A stretch of 64,000 nt of DNA from positions 92,453,115 through 92,517,114 of the forward strand of contig CM041085.1 of NCBI GenBank assembly GCA_023079485.1. Direction: 5' to 3'. The first letter of the stretch is position 1, and the number at the start of each line of letters is the position of its first letter. This DNA is from Archilochus colubris. Lineage: Eukaryota; Chordata; Aves; Apodiformes; Trochilidae. A program made the translations under genes and the position numbers. This document shows, in pieces, positions 1 through 13,886 of the stretch. The notes under the pieces are model-generated. The model was not told the DNA's origin. It did not search any database and saw only the letters and a list, made by a program, of their open reading frames with translations.

Positions 1-3000
1 TTCCTTTTGAAGCTGTTTATTTGCTTGCTTAGGGGACAGAAAATGAGGCATATGACAAATAATAGCAAAATAACAAGCTTGTGTGTCATGACATAGAAAC
101 ATGTTGACTGAAGTGCTGTTTTGGTCAGAGCACAAATTCACATGCCCACAATTCCTGTGAGATAAATATAGCTCTAAAATCACAGAGCACAGCTAAAGCT
201 GTCAGCCCAGCCAGGGAAAGGGGCCATCTGAAAACAAGGCCAGGGTTGTTTAAATTCTTTTTTAATTCCTTTTCTGTGTTTGGATTAAAGTCAAACCATG
301 GAACAGACATTGTCTCCTCCTTGAGAGAAAGAACAAGACCAGTCTGCTATGAATGAAATTATCAGTTAATGAGATGAAGGAATCTTCAGCATATCATCAT
401 AGCCCAACATGTTTTAGCTATCACAGTAACCTAACACAGACTCGCTGATTAATGTGTAATGGGAGCTCTGGCTTATCTAAACTCTTTTGATAAACAGCAG
501 CAGATGATCAACTGAACACCAACTTTATAGCCATGAAACTTCAGGAGAAAAAGCTAAATCCACTCCAAAAGTCCAGGATGAAATTACAACCCAGCTGAGG
601 TTTGTGCCAAATTTCCACCAACAGCTGTGGTCCAGGAACTTCCCCAAGCTGTTTGCGTGGCTCTGTGATTTGCCCATCCTATCACCTTCAGGAAATCACT
701 TTTGCTTCTCTCAATACATCAGCACACACCAAAACACACACACAGAGGCAAATATCTTTTGGAAATTAATGTGTAAAGCACTAGAAAGCCCAAATGAATA
801 ATTATGTACAATTTTAATCTATCATTCAAAATGCAAGAGCTCATTCAGCTGAAGTGTTCCTTTTCAGTAATAAGTTTAATTAGCTCCTCAGACCAGCAAA
901 CTTTATAAAATGTAATTGCTCTTTCATTCTAGTCTACATATATGCAGTTAAGCATGTTGGAAAATGAAAAGTAAAGATAGCCTTTAATTTCCTTTGTTAC
1001 AAAGGGGGAGTAAAATACCTCTCCTGTTCTTTGATTTATTTAATTAAATGTTGTTTGACTAAATGGTTATAAAACATTAGACTCAAGGGGACCTGGGTCT
1101 CTAAGTCATAGTTTTGGATCACATACATACTTATATCCCTTATTTTCTCCATTCTCCTAAACCTCCTAGAAAACATCTTCCAAGCTAAAAAGACCCCTTT
1201 TGTAACATCCCAAGCTGCTCTATCTAGCCCATCACCTATGCACCTATGTACAAACCTAGAGCTAGGCAGTCCCACACCCGGACTGCCTCCAGATAATCAC
1301 CATTTCCTTCTGTTTGTCCTGCATTCATCATACTGGGTGGATCAATCAGAAATTACCGATAAATATTGATTTTGAATATTTTTTTTCTGGGGGGGATGGG
1401 GGGTGCCCCCACCACTGCAGGAGGATCAAGCCCATGTGATGCTGCCACCACAGATGAGCATCTCAGCAGTTCTCCTTTCAAAGCAAGCTTGGTAACACAC
1501 CAGAGATCCTGTTGTAGGCAATACACTTTGGGAGCAGGAGCTGCCAAGCATCACATCTGTGTCTCTAGGTATCACTGCATGGCACTTCTGGCAGACCCTT
1601 GTTTTTGCACAGTCACCTATTTGCCTGACTCCAGAAAAAGGATATAGATGTGCTAATAAAACATATGTTATCAGGAAGCCATAGCTTGAAGGCTGTTAAA
1701 GAAAACCAGGAGGTTTTAAACAGGTGCCTCCAAAAGTACAAACACAAGATAACAGCAGAGGCCTTGAAAATGTGAGTATAGAACAAGCTCCTAGCCTAGG
1801 GCTACAAGCACAAATCATTAATAACCAGTTATTCCTCACTACAGAAATGCAAACTTGTGTGCTGGTGTTAAGGATATCAGAGGAAACAAAGAGTTAGTGT
1901 CCAGCATACGTAAAACATAACAAACAAAGTAAAATTTAGAAATAACATAGAGTTTCCTGGCAAGGAAGAAAAAGTAGGAGAATTGTTGGTGAACATAGAA
2001 AAACAACTTCAATTGGGGTAAAATTGCCAAGAAGTAAGCCCCACCATCAATATCATATATGTCTCTGCAAATTGCAAACTGCAGATGCTGGCAGGTTCTA
2101 TAAAAATTCATAGGGAAAAAAAAAAAAAAAAAAGAAGAAGAGGTATAAGTGAGAAGCTTTAACTAGGTCAGTTTTCAAGAGTACAGTTATCAGGAATGGG
2201 CTGTAATAATTGGACCATTTGACCTTGTATGAATATCACTGAAGCTGGTCTAGTAATCATCATATTAGCCCCGTGTATGTGTGCATTTGTGTGAACAATA
2301 TGATGAGGAGCTGCTAAAATAAACCAGTATATTGAAGAGAAGTATAAGTGCATGAGAGTCCCTCCCCAACAATCCCTCCCTGGTAAGTTTAGGATATTAC
2401 TGGTCCTGTTGAACACACAAGAGCTTATAAATTGAGAATACCAAGATTCATCCCAGTCTGCCCAATGCCACCAGGACACACTGGCATCAACAGTGAACAA
2501 GTTGGACATCATCTGAGAAGACTGTAGCTGCTAGACGTGGACAAAGACTGTAGGTTTATACATACATCAGAAGTAACAAGAGGCCTATAAGATAACTTTT
2601 GACCACTCAGAAGCCAAAAGCATAGCAGTAGAACCTTCTGCTTCTGAACCTTCTCCTTCTGCTTGCCCCCTCCCAGCTGTGGCTCCAGCTGGGTAGCTAT
2701 GAGTTAGTGCATGAGCATAGAGGAGAGTTGCATGAGTAACTACGTACACTGTGTGAATAGTCATCTGCTGCTAATAAAAGCCTTAATCTATTAATGATAA
2801 TAATTTGGCTAATTAAAAGTGTTCAGATAAATACTGGTTGTGATGAGTGCCTCCTCCAGCTTGACTCCTTGTCATGGAAAAGGGAATTGACAGCATTTTA
2901 ACTCTGTGATTAGACTGTTAATTCTTCCATTAGATTAACTAGAATTTCTTGCATCTCTATTTGTGTTGCTCTAGCTCATGTAAGTTGCATAAGCTATCTG

Positions 3001-6000
3001 GTGTTTCACCACACCCTTGAGGCTTGGTAGTGATCTGCACATGGCAGATGAGATTGAGCATTTTGCACTTGCACAAATTTTCTGCTCATTTTTCAAGACC
3101 TACCTTTCTGCTTTGTTGACACACAACTGAAGGAGAACTCGTTCAGCTTCACTTTAGCAGCTGAGTTATGCTTTAAACAGCCCCAGGTTAACAGCTGTGT
3201 GTGCAGTTCCTGCTGAACACTGATGAGGATGTGATGGATGTTGGGGTCCTCACTGATTCACTGCAAATCTGCTACGAGCAAGAGCACTTTAGCTGTATCA
3301 TAGTGTATGCAACAGCACTGGCAATTTCTCTGTGTTTCACCAGATATTACTCTGTACAACACAGAGTGTTGGATAACACCCCTGTCATCCAAGCCTGACA
3401 GAAAGAAATGAACAGCCATAGCTCTTTATACCATATATATATTATATACCACAGTCACCTGTGGTATAAGCACCTACCCTAAAAAACCCTAAGCACTTAC
3501 CTACATATCTTAGAACTTACTCTAAAAAAGAAATCTTCCCAGTACTGGAGGTACTGACTCAGATTCATTCACAGTTCCAGCACTCACCTCTTTCCAGAAG
3601 AAAATACAAGACAATTTCCATCACCAGAAGGTTTCTCCACACCCAGAGGCTTCACCTACGTTTGGGAGCCTTGAATACCCACATTCTGCCCCAGGTTAAC
3701 AGCTCCCCTTATCACCTGCTGCCCCCAGATACAAACATCCAGCTCCACCTGTGCTCCCCAAATACCAAAAAGTGGAGAGATGCTGTCACCCACACACACT
3801 CTGTAGATGCCAAATCCATACAGTCTCCACTAATAGCTGTGTCCTCACTAATTTTGACTGTTTCTTACTCCCTAAAAGTTACTTTCTCCTCTCATATCCA
3901 GCATCCATTGCTCCTGTCTATTCTCAGCTAACTGATGGTAAAAGTACATTCAATTTTTTCATAGCTTATTCAGATGCATTATTTAAAAAATATTTTCATT
4001 TTGAAAATTGCAAAAGTAAGGTTTCTTGAGTGCTAAAATGTTTTGGCCAAGTTTGGTGTAATTGGAAAGAAATTTTTCATTTAAAAATAATTGGGAAAGA
4101 AAAGGTTGATGTGATTTGATCTTGGCAGAACAGACTCTATCAAGTTGTCTCCTGTGTTTGGACTCCTCCATTACTATAAATCTTCAATTTTAATTTCTTT
4201 TAAATTTCTGAATCATGAAAGTTTCAATAGATACCTCCTATCCCAAACTGCCTTATCCTGTGTCAGGGCATTTGTCTTACTAAGGAGCTATATTTTTGGA
4301 ACAAATCTCCAGAGGATATAAAGAAACACATAGAACTGCACAGCTAAAATTTTCAAAGGCTGAGCACCTGGCAGCTATATGTCAATGACAGGCTGAATGA
4401 ATGAATGAAATCACATCTTTCACTTTTTAAAGGTAACCTACTAATTGATGGTGATATATTCAAAAGGATGAGGTCTCAAAATAGAAAAAGCCATCTGGCA
4501 TCTAGACTTTCTTATGTTTTTGATCAGTCAGGAAAAGTCTTTAAAAAAAAAAAACAAAGAAAAGAAAAAAGAAAGAGAGAGAAAAAAAAATAAAGAGTTG
4601 CTTCCATAGATTCTATGAAATACAAATTTAAACCTTTGTCTCTATCCTCTGCTAAGAACTTCTAGTTTCTTTGCTGCCAGTTTGTTCTGCTGCCATTCCA
4701 TCAGACAGCAGATATGTCAGATCCCTCCCATAAGGGAGGGAAAGGGATCCCTTTCCATAAGGAAGAAAACAGAGTTCTCATTCCTGGTACACCAGGGATA
4801 TGCAAGGTCTTTTGGAAAATATCATATACTATTTGTTGAGCTTTTTAACCAAACATAGGAGGAAACAGTTGGTATTTTAACCATTAAGAAAGGGATTGTT
4901 TTATCCTATATAATCAAGAACAGACTTCCCATCAGAAGCTTCCCTACCACCCTTTATGTTTATCTGGGCAAGGGATTTATCCATGAGTCCACCCACAAGC
5001 ATTCTTACCTGTCCTCTGCTAATAAAAATCAGTGGGCTGGCAGTTCAGATGTTTCTTTCTCCAGTCTGCTGTCCACAGCATAGTTGGGGGATAAATTTTA
5101 AAAATAAAATTAAAAACAGTGGAGAAATGTGTGTGATAAAACTGAAGAAGAGATCATGTTTTCCCCTTCTCAGAAAGGATTTTCAGAGGTCCTTTTAAAG
5201 AGCTATTTTCTGAGTAGGTTTGTGTGGGTTCAGAAGAATGTTGGCTACAAAGAGTAATTATTCTGGCATTCGGCTACTAACAAACAAAAAGGTAAAGTTG
5301 AAGGGATGTTGGCTTTTTCTGCATATTTCCAGGAGAGGATGGTAAACTTAGAAACTAATTTTCTTCTCTTTTCTAATCACTATAAAGATACTGCCTTTAA
5401 ACATTTAATTTGAGCTTTCCTAGATGTCAGGAACACTGCATGTTTGCAGTAGGCAGGGTCATTTTCATTTTCATATGACTTTTTCTATTTGGAAGAATAG
5501 CTACACTTGTTGCAATAAAGTAATTTTATTTTTTTTCTAACAAAAGCATTTGTGTGAAGAATTGTCATTTTACAAACTTGACTTTTTCTCATCAAAAAAT
5601 CCCCACCATTTTGAGTTTTGCACTCTGACATAATCATCCAGCTAAATACAGTCATGTACCATTCCTCAGATACTTTAGAGTGTAGGAGAAAGAATGAGTA
5701 TATTTTCCTCAGCAGACTATACATTTTGTACCAAGAACAAGCATAATTTCTTCAGCCAACCAATGTGGGCAGCCTGCAAACTGAAATGCTGTCCTTGACC
5801 TCAGGCTTTCTGTGGAAACCTGAATAAGTGCTTATAAACCTTATCTATACTAAAATGTTCTGACAGCCCATGGGTAACTGCAATTTCTTCACCATTTCCA
5901 GATATCCTACATCCATATGGCATTATTTGACTAGTTGTGGTGGAGTTAACACACATGGTTAGTATGTGCTGCCCAGAACTTCAGACAACTCTCTCCCCTC

Positions 6001-7822
6001 TGGGATGACATCTGGGATGACCTATCAAAGCTCCCATTTGAGCCCAGTCAGACAGCTCTTCATAGCACTATCCCACTGGGATGGCCATCTTTACCCAAGT
6101 TCTGGGTTTGCCCTGCAAACCATATTCTTTCCAGGACAGAGATAGGACTGGGGTACTTTACCTTCAAAATCAGGTTTTCCTTCTGTCTAGCCTCATACTC
6201 TTGGTTTTATATTTCAATGTCAATTAACACATCTACTGACCACTGATTTTTTCCTCTCTCTTTTTATGTTGTCTTTGCCCATCTCTTATCAGTTAGGCTT
6301 CTCTCAGTCACTCTCCTCTCCAATTCGTTTTCAGTCTACCTTTAACTTATACCAAGCAGAGTTTACAACATTTGAAGCAAAGTCCTAGAAAAGGGAGAAA
6401 AAGACAGTGTATTTAGGTTTGTCTTCATGACTAAGTATTCTACTAATGTCAGACTTCTAAAGAAGAGACCTCTAAATTTAAGCAAAACCCTGTCACTCTT
6501 ATAAAGAATACTTTAGACTTTTATCTGAAAATATCTCTCCAGATACTATGGACTAAACAAAAGGATCCCAGTATTATAAAATAAGCAGGTGGCTTAATTA
6601 TAACAAACAAAAATCTGCATGTTGTCATTAGCTTCCTACCAAGATTTTCTTCAGAAAATTGCTTCTTTACTGCAATGTTTCAAAATGTCTAGATTAAGAA
6701 GTGTCCTGCAAGACTTCAGAATAAGTAGTGATTTGGGCTTTTTTATCATTTTAGAATCTACTTTGCTGAGGGTTATTTGGAATAGGTCAAATTTTGAAAA
6801 CTTAGTGAGAATGGAGTGATTTCTGAACTTGGTCTTAGCTTTGAAAAGGGAAGAAATATATCTTGGATGTCAATTAAACATTATTTCTGTCACTACTAGT
6901 AATAGAGAAGTACATTTTATGCTCCCACCTTCAATGATGTACATTATTTCTAAAAGAGACTAAACTTAGAGTTAGTCAGCTTCAAAATTCCAGAACACAA
7001 TATTATATATACTCAATTTGCTGCAGCAGAGAATGTTTTTTATTTTTCATCCATCTCCTGAAAAAAGTGTTTCAACTGGAACTGAAGATTGCAATCCAAT
7101 TATATAAAAGTTATATATATATATAAAAGTATACAAGTTTAAAAATCTAAGTTTTTTCAGTTGTCAGTTTGTTGGTTTGAGATATTAGTCATGGTTTTAA
7201 TTTCTACTAGCAGGGATTATTAAACCAGATATCAAATATATATCCTTCACTTAAAGTCAACACGAAAGAAAAGAACCTATACTTCATGTATTACTTTTTC
7301 ACACAATAGTTTGACAAGTTAGATTTGCATATAATAAACAGGTTTGGACTTAATAAAATTCATTCTTATGTTGTAGCAAGTAACTCTTGCTGGGATTCAT
7401 TATCTCAGAGAGAATGAAGTCTTATGAACAACATTAAGAAATCACAAGCATTTTTAATAAAACTCTCACATCTGTATGCATAAGGCATGATGAAATCTGA
7501 AAGAAAGCTTCCTACTTCCTACTTCCATGTCTTCTGAAAAGCTTTTACATAATACAGAACCTCTTCCAGACTAAAACTAAAAGTAAATATTTAAAAATTT
7601 TAAAACCATTAAGATGTCAAGTAATGCATTAAGAACATCTTAACAGCAATGTATTGACAATCCAATGTAACTGTATTTATGGCAGCTTCGTACTAAAGCT
7701 TCAGATTATTTTAAAATTGCCTTAATTTTAAAGAAAAAGGCATTGTTGTACTCTTTCTGTCAAATTCTGTCTTTTTCATGGTGTTAGTTTTTATGTTCCT
7801 ACTAACAAGAGCTGTTTTCTCA
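1..7822. other. no gene seen; AT-rich unique sequence
   Basis: Only short A-rich runs (about 2110-2140, 4540-4590) and a short AT run near 7110 stand out. The stretch 2160-2790 has a retroelement-like feel (a minus-strand frame at 2168-2512, a CTTCTG-rich segment, then CTGCTAATAAAAGCCTT), but I could match it to no family and leave it unassigned. Confidence 0.6.
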
Positions 7823-7914
7823 GGGGGAAAAAAAAAGAAAAAGAAAAAGAAAAAGAAAAAAGAAAAGAAAAAGAAAAAAGAAAAACAGAAAAAACAGAAA
7901 AGAAAAAAGAAAAG
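7823..7914. repeat. (A5G)n-rich low-complexity tract
   Basis: G5A9 leads into repeats of AAAAAG with variable A lengths and two C interruptions. Open frames on both strands here (poly-K on plus, poly-F on minus) are compositional artefacts. Confidence 0.95.
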
Positions 7915-10900
7915 TGATGAGAAGCACAGTCTTGCCAGCATTTTCCAGCTGAGGTTTTGATTACAGAAAAGACCAGAGGTCAGTGGGAGAACTCAGGCAT
8001 TCAAGAAACACACAAGGCAGATGTGCCTGCAGGATCAGTCCCCTTTTCTGAAACTTGTTCACTAACTTTTAAAGGAAGTGTAATAAATAACATGCAGTTT
8101 ACCAAAAAAAGCAGCTGCATTCTGTGGTACATGTCTTACAGCTCCAGTCTCTGATTTTGATTTGTCTTGTCTACCAGGTCTTGCTTGTTAACTAGGCAGA
8201 AACTGGCACTGAGGAAAACATTTTAAAGTTCAGGAAATGAAAGAAGTTATTATAGGAAGTGACTGAAAAGCCTGCTTGTACCAAGTATTTATTTTTCCTC
8301 CCTTTCTCAGAAAAGATCCTTGCATGAAATTGCCAAGTATAGGAGTAACTGGTAAAATTTCATTAACTTAAAGGATTTCCTTTAATTTCAGCAGAAGTCA
8401 AACACTGGTTTTGCTACTTGTAGTATTGCTTCTGCTGGCTTTATATTGCCATTGTACATCTGAAATCTCCTTTGCAGTTCTGAAGTGGAAAAGGAATTTT
8501 TCCTTTTAGTATTTTCTTCCACATAAAAATTCATAAACGCATAAAAAATTCAGAACGCTTGAAGAAAATCTTTAACAGAACATTGTTGATTTTACTCACT
8601 CTTCATCTGGAAGGTTCCTTACATCCAGGATGGACTGACTAATGGGAACATCAGGATAGAGAGACAGAACTGGGTTTGAATATCTGTCTTTAAAGGACAA
8701 GATAGAAACTTACCCCAAGTTTCCTACAGCACTGATGAATGCCCCAGCTACCAGGCTATTTTCAGATGTCTCTTTTTCAGATGTTTTTCAGCATAAACTT
8801 TGAAAAACGTCTTCCCTTATTAGCATCAGAAAACAAATCGCCAAAGGTTGCAGCTTTCCTTCAGATGAAGTTTTTTTTTTCCTAGCTAGAAATGTCAAAG
8901 CCAGTCACTGAACATTACAATGGTGATATGGCCTCCCAGGGTCAGGGAAACAATGAGAACAAAAATCCTGAAGCTAAGGCTTCGGGTGAAGGATTTGAGA
9001 AGAGATCAAGGAGCTTTGGGCAACTTTGAGAGGACACCTTTTGTTCTGCAGCACTCCCTGGCACTTGCCTCTCACCAGCAAGCAGCTGAGCCCCATCCCA
9101 GCACCTGACATTCACAAACAAGCCAGAAGGCTGCAGATGGTCTGGACTGAGGGGTTTTCATCAGCCTTTAATCTTCTTCCAAAACCACGCGTTTGAGGAA
9201 CGCACGTGGTCACAGAGAGGTGAGCAGCAATTGCCAGGCTTTTTGGTTTGTTTTTTTTTTTCTTCTTGCTAAACATAGACACAAGGTTTAAGGCTGCAAG
9301 GGCCCATTGCTATTCTGAAAATTTAATAGTAGAAAAAAAAAAAAAGGCTTATGAGGAGATTTCTGCTACAAAACCTAAATCAAGTCTGCTTCAGAGCCCC
9401 TTCTCCACTAGCTTGGGCACAAACTATCTCTTATTCAGTACACTTTATTTGACCCTCAGACTTTCAGGGTTAAGGGGCTTTTGGCATGTTTTCTTTAGGA
9501 AGTATGTTATCTGTGTGTGTTTGAGAAATGAAAGACAGGCAAATGCTACGTGGGTGGAGGTGAAGTGTCAAGAATTTGGGATTTGTTTTTGCAGATAGCT
9601 ATGTCAGCGTGGTAGATGCTTGTCCTCTTAAAATAAGTTGTCCTATTAAAATAAATCAGCCCTTGCTCATATGAAACTCTAGAGGTTTTAATGGCTGCCC
9701 ATGGAAAACTTGGATTTTGAGTGAGTTTTTATGAAACTTTTGAGATCAAGTAAAAAAAAATATATGCTTTGATATATTTGCACTTGCCTACTTAAAAATA
9801 TACTTCATTCCATGATGACAAATCAAAGGCACAGTCCCACAAGAATTATGGTGTATCACATCAAAAGATAAAATTCTAAATGATCAGCATGTTTCGGGCC
9901 TGATCATTACCTAAGTGGTGCACTTTAGAAGTTGCTTTTCTCATCCAAACTCAGCTTATCTCTCTTGGAGAATGTGCACATGATTGTTAGTCTATTTTAA
10001 AAGTTTTTTATCTGTCAGCGAAGGTGCAGATAGTGAACCAGCCACCTATGGGCTGTTGCACATCTGCAGCAGCAAAATAAAAAAATTATCATGAAAAAAA
10101 TGTGGTTTTTTAAACAACCTACCATTACTCCTTCCCTGACAGCATGAGAATCTGTCTCTGCTAATAAGGGAAATCTTATTTAAATGTGTTACTTGAATGT
10201 GTGACTTCTCATATGTGGTAGAAGAAGCCCGAAACATCAGGAAAAACTCTTCTGCAGGACTTTGTAGGCAGTAGCATTGAATCCTGCATCCCCTCTAACA
10301 TATTTACCTTTTTTTGCTGTTTGTCAGCACTGTAAAATACCTAGAATACAAATACATACTTAGAAAGTATAGTGTGGGCAAGAATTTTTATACACTCTAT
10401 TTCCTATATCAAGTGACTGGGGAGCTAAGCCCCTTGGTAGGGCTTCATGTTTCCTCTCTGTTCAGAATGAGTTCACACTTCTGCAGCACCCTTGCAGTTA
10501 TCTACTGCCCAAGTTATCAAACAGACACCTTCTGGAAGCCTAATGAGTGCTGGTTCAATGCTCAAACATAACTTGTTTTTCCTTACTCAGTAACAATGTG
10601 GTTATTGAAAACTGAAATATAAAATACAATAAAGGCACAAAATTTCTGAGGGGTATGCAAAGAATGCAGTTTGCTTATGTATGAGGAGAAGAAGGTACAC
10701 AAAAAAGCCACCAAATGTTATTTTGCTGTTAGTTCTTGCAAATATAAAAGATTTTCAAGAACTCAGTTCTGTTTAGAATGAAGAACCACTGAAATGTTCT
10801 TAAAATTTTCTTAGGAAAATTGAATTAATCAAGAAAAAAAAAGCCCATCATAAGGACATTTACAGATAAAAAGTGTTAAAATACCAACAAAAACTAATTT

Positions 10901-13850
10901 AACATGAAGCATCACAGGTGTATTAATTTTAAAATAGATAAAAATTCTAAAATATTCATGAAAATTCATTAAAAATTCATAAAAATATAGTAATCAATAT
11001 TTAGGGCAATGCAGAAGCAGCTAAGGACCAGCTAATCATGAGGACATGAGAATGTAAAGAACAATTTGTGTCCCCCACTCTGGGCCAGGGAATAATTAGT
11101 TCTTTAAACAAGATCAAAGACTTCCACCAGGAAAAACTCACATCACTGGGCCTAATGATAAGGTATTGTAATTCTCTTGCAAATGAAGATATCTAAGTTC
11201 AGTTCACAATTCCTGCCCCTTTCTCACACTTTTCTCTAGGCACCAGCTATCAGCCACAGCCTGAGATGTGGCAGTGGACAAAATGGGACTCTGGTTCATC
11301 CCAGCATGGTGGGTTTTACAGGCTCATTCTTGTATGAAACTGATCTCTGTTTAGAGGCCTAAATTTGGAAAGAGTCACAGCTGAGAATGCTTAACCAGGC
11401 AGCCAGTGTCAGATGGGTACAAGGGCTGAGTTCAGGCTCTTCCCTACTGCTGGTGTTTCCTGATGGCTCCCCGAGGCATCTCCCTGCCATGACTTTGGGG
11501 TGATAACTTTCTTGGGTGATTAGTTTAGACAGACCTGAGGCCTGAGCCAGTTGTGTAACACATCACTTAATTTATTAAGCACAGCAGAGCCTTGTGCCAA
11601 CCCAACAACTCATCCTCCATACCCCAGTGGCTACCATCCAGATGGTACAAAGCATGGTGGCAGGGGCTTGGATCATTGCCTTTGGACATAGTCCCACAAG
11701 ATGCAGAGGGATCAGGCAGGCAGCACTGTCCTGGGATGTCAAGAGACCCCAAAGCACCTGAAGGTGAATGCTTCAGAGGCAACACTGGGCTAAGAGCCAT
11801 TGCAGTTCAACCCTGAATGCCTCATGGGTCCCAGAGAGCAACTCTCGGTTCTCACAAAAGATCTTTTCTGTTGAAATTTCTTGCTCTTTTGGACTGTTTA
11901 TGAGAGAATCATTTATCTAGAGAAAATACCATGCTTACTATATCCTTCTATATTATCCATATGATGCAAATACGATACAGCTCTATGTCCAAATGAATTC
12001 CAGTGAGACCCAGAGCAGTAAGGCACCATGGACCCCCACAGCTCAGATTGCCACCATCCCTTCAGAGCCCAGGTTACTTACATTCCCCACACATTCCAGT
12101 ACGGTGAATGATCATGCATTTTGTGGGGTTTTTTACACAACAGCCCTGTTTAAATCAGCCTACCAATTTAACACTTTTTATTCATATTCAGAAAACAGTA
12201 TTCTCTAATTAATTTCAAATTGCAATCAAATGATGAGTACATTTTAAAGATAAATCAATTCAGTTTTCATTTCCAACAGAAAATGTATATTTTCTTGGAT
12301 TTGAATTTGATGGAAGCATCTAAAATGGATTTGTACTCTTTGAAAAAGGAAAAAGCCTTGAATGACATAAAATCTGTTCAAAACATCTTGAATTGCTGGC
12401 AATGAAATTAATTGTGTGGCAGTCTTCCATAAGAAAATGTTATCTATAATGCATCTCATATCCAAACCAATAAATGCTATTTCTACCATTAAAAAAACAA
12501 AAAAAAACACCCCCTCAAAAAATAATAATAAAAAAACCCACAAACCAAAAAACCAACCATAAGGCACAAAAATAAATATTGGATTAATGCCTTCTGAAAA
12601 AGATGTTGAGGGCAACACTAACAGGAGAACGGAAAAAATATACAATAAACATGTTCCTGTCAAGGAATATGTCATTAAGAAGTCAATGTGACATGTATGT
12701 TAATAGATGCCAGATTTATTATAACATCAAATCAGAGTCCCAGGTCAATGTTTTGAGTAGCTGTTCATGCAAGTGACACTGGTAATAGCAATATCACTTA
12801 TCAAGATGAACTGATGTCAACTTGTTTCTGTCACTGTCAACAGCTAAAATGTATAGTGATAATGCACTACATATGCTACCTACCTCCCTCAGCCAACATC
12901 AACATAACTTGTGTCAAAGCTTTCTAGAAAACACTAATCAAAATCATCTGCTACAGAATGTTGAGATACCAAGGGCATCTAACTTAAGAAGCCAGTGAAT
13001 AAGTAATAAACTTTCAAGCATTACAAGCAAACTAAGATTCCTCCAAATTTTGAAAGATTCTCAATGATCACAGTTGGTCATTCAACTAATTTTCATATTA
13101 GAAAAATAGCTCATCTTTGTAGTACCACATACAGCACCTATTAATATGATAATGGCAGTACAATAGAAATGTTCCATTATCTACACAAAACATTTAAATG
13201 ATTCTACAGATTTGCTCCCAGAGAAGTTTTATGTATGAGTTAAAGAATGCCAGCAGAAGTATGCAAGCAACATGTTGCATTTTCTTTGTCAATAAAGGAG
13301 ACAAAAAACCCTTTTTGTACCATCATTCTAGTCTTACTACTGCTTTCCAGGTGTGACAGGCTTCATGAAATAGAATTAGAAATATCCCTGAAAAAAACAA
13401 TATGATTAACAGCAACTTCTCTGTCTCCTGGTGTTATCCTCAAGAAAAAGTAGTTCCTAAAGCTCTAACAACTTGGAAGTACTCCTTGTTATCTCACCTC
13501 TAGCTAGAGGAGCTCCATTGAGCACTGATGCTCATGTCACTGTCACTAACAAGCATCTTCGTGTGCCACTCAGAGGGGTGCTGACCCCTCAGTCTGATTT
13601 AAAATCAGGGAGAGGTTGGATAGATATGCTGGGACCAGAAGTGCCTCTGAGATTTGCACTATAGATTTCAGTGAAGAAAGAACATTCCCCCAACTACTGT
13701 CCAAAGTCTTTTAATGAAAATATTTGTGCCAGGTCAAATGGAGATCTTCTTCCTTTCTCTAATAAGAAAAGAAAACATGGGGTGGTCTTGGGTTGTGTTC
13801 TGTCATATGATTTTTCGCATGACTTACGTAATAATTTAAACTATTAAAAT

Positions 13851-13886
13851 ATTGTAAATATTGTAACTATTGTAAATATTGTAATG
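13851..13886. repeat. four 9-bp tandem units (ATTGTAAAT type)
   Basis: ATTGTAAAT, ATTGTAACT, ATTGTAAAT and ATTGTAATG follow one another without gaps. Confidence 0.9.

Noticed and set aside
7778..7960. Lysine-rich plus frame and phenylalanine-rich minus frame
   Set aside because: Both are translations of the A-rich repeat tract.
12244..12675. 143-codon minus-strand open frame, hydrophobic
   Set aside because: It is driven by A-rich low-complexity sequence at 12485-12560 (poly-F/L on the minus strand); no domain or splice context.
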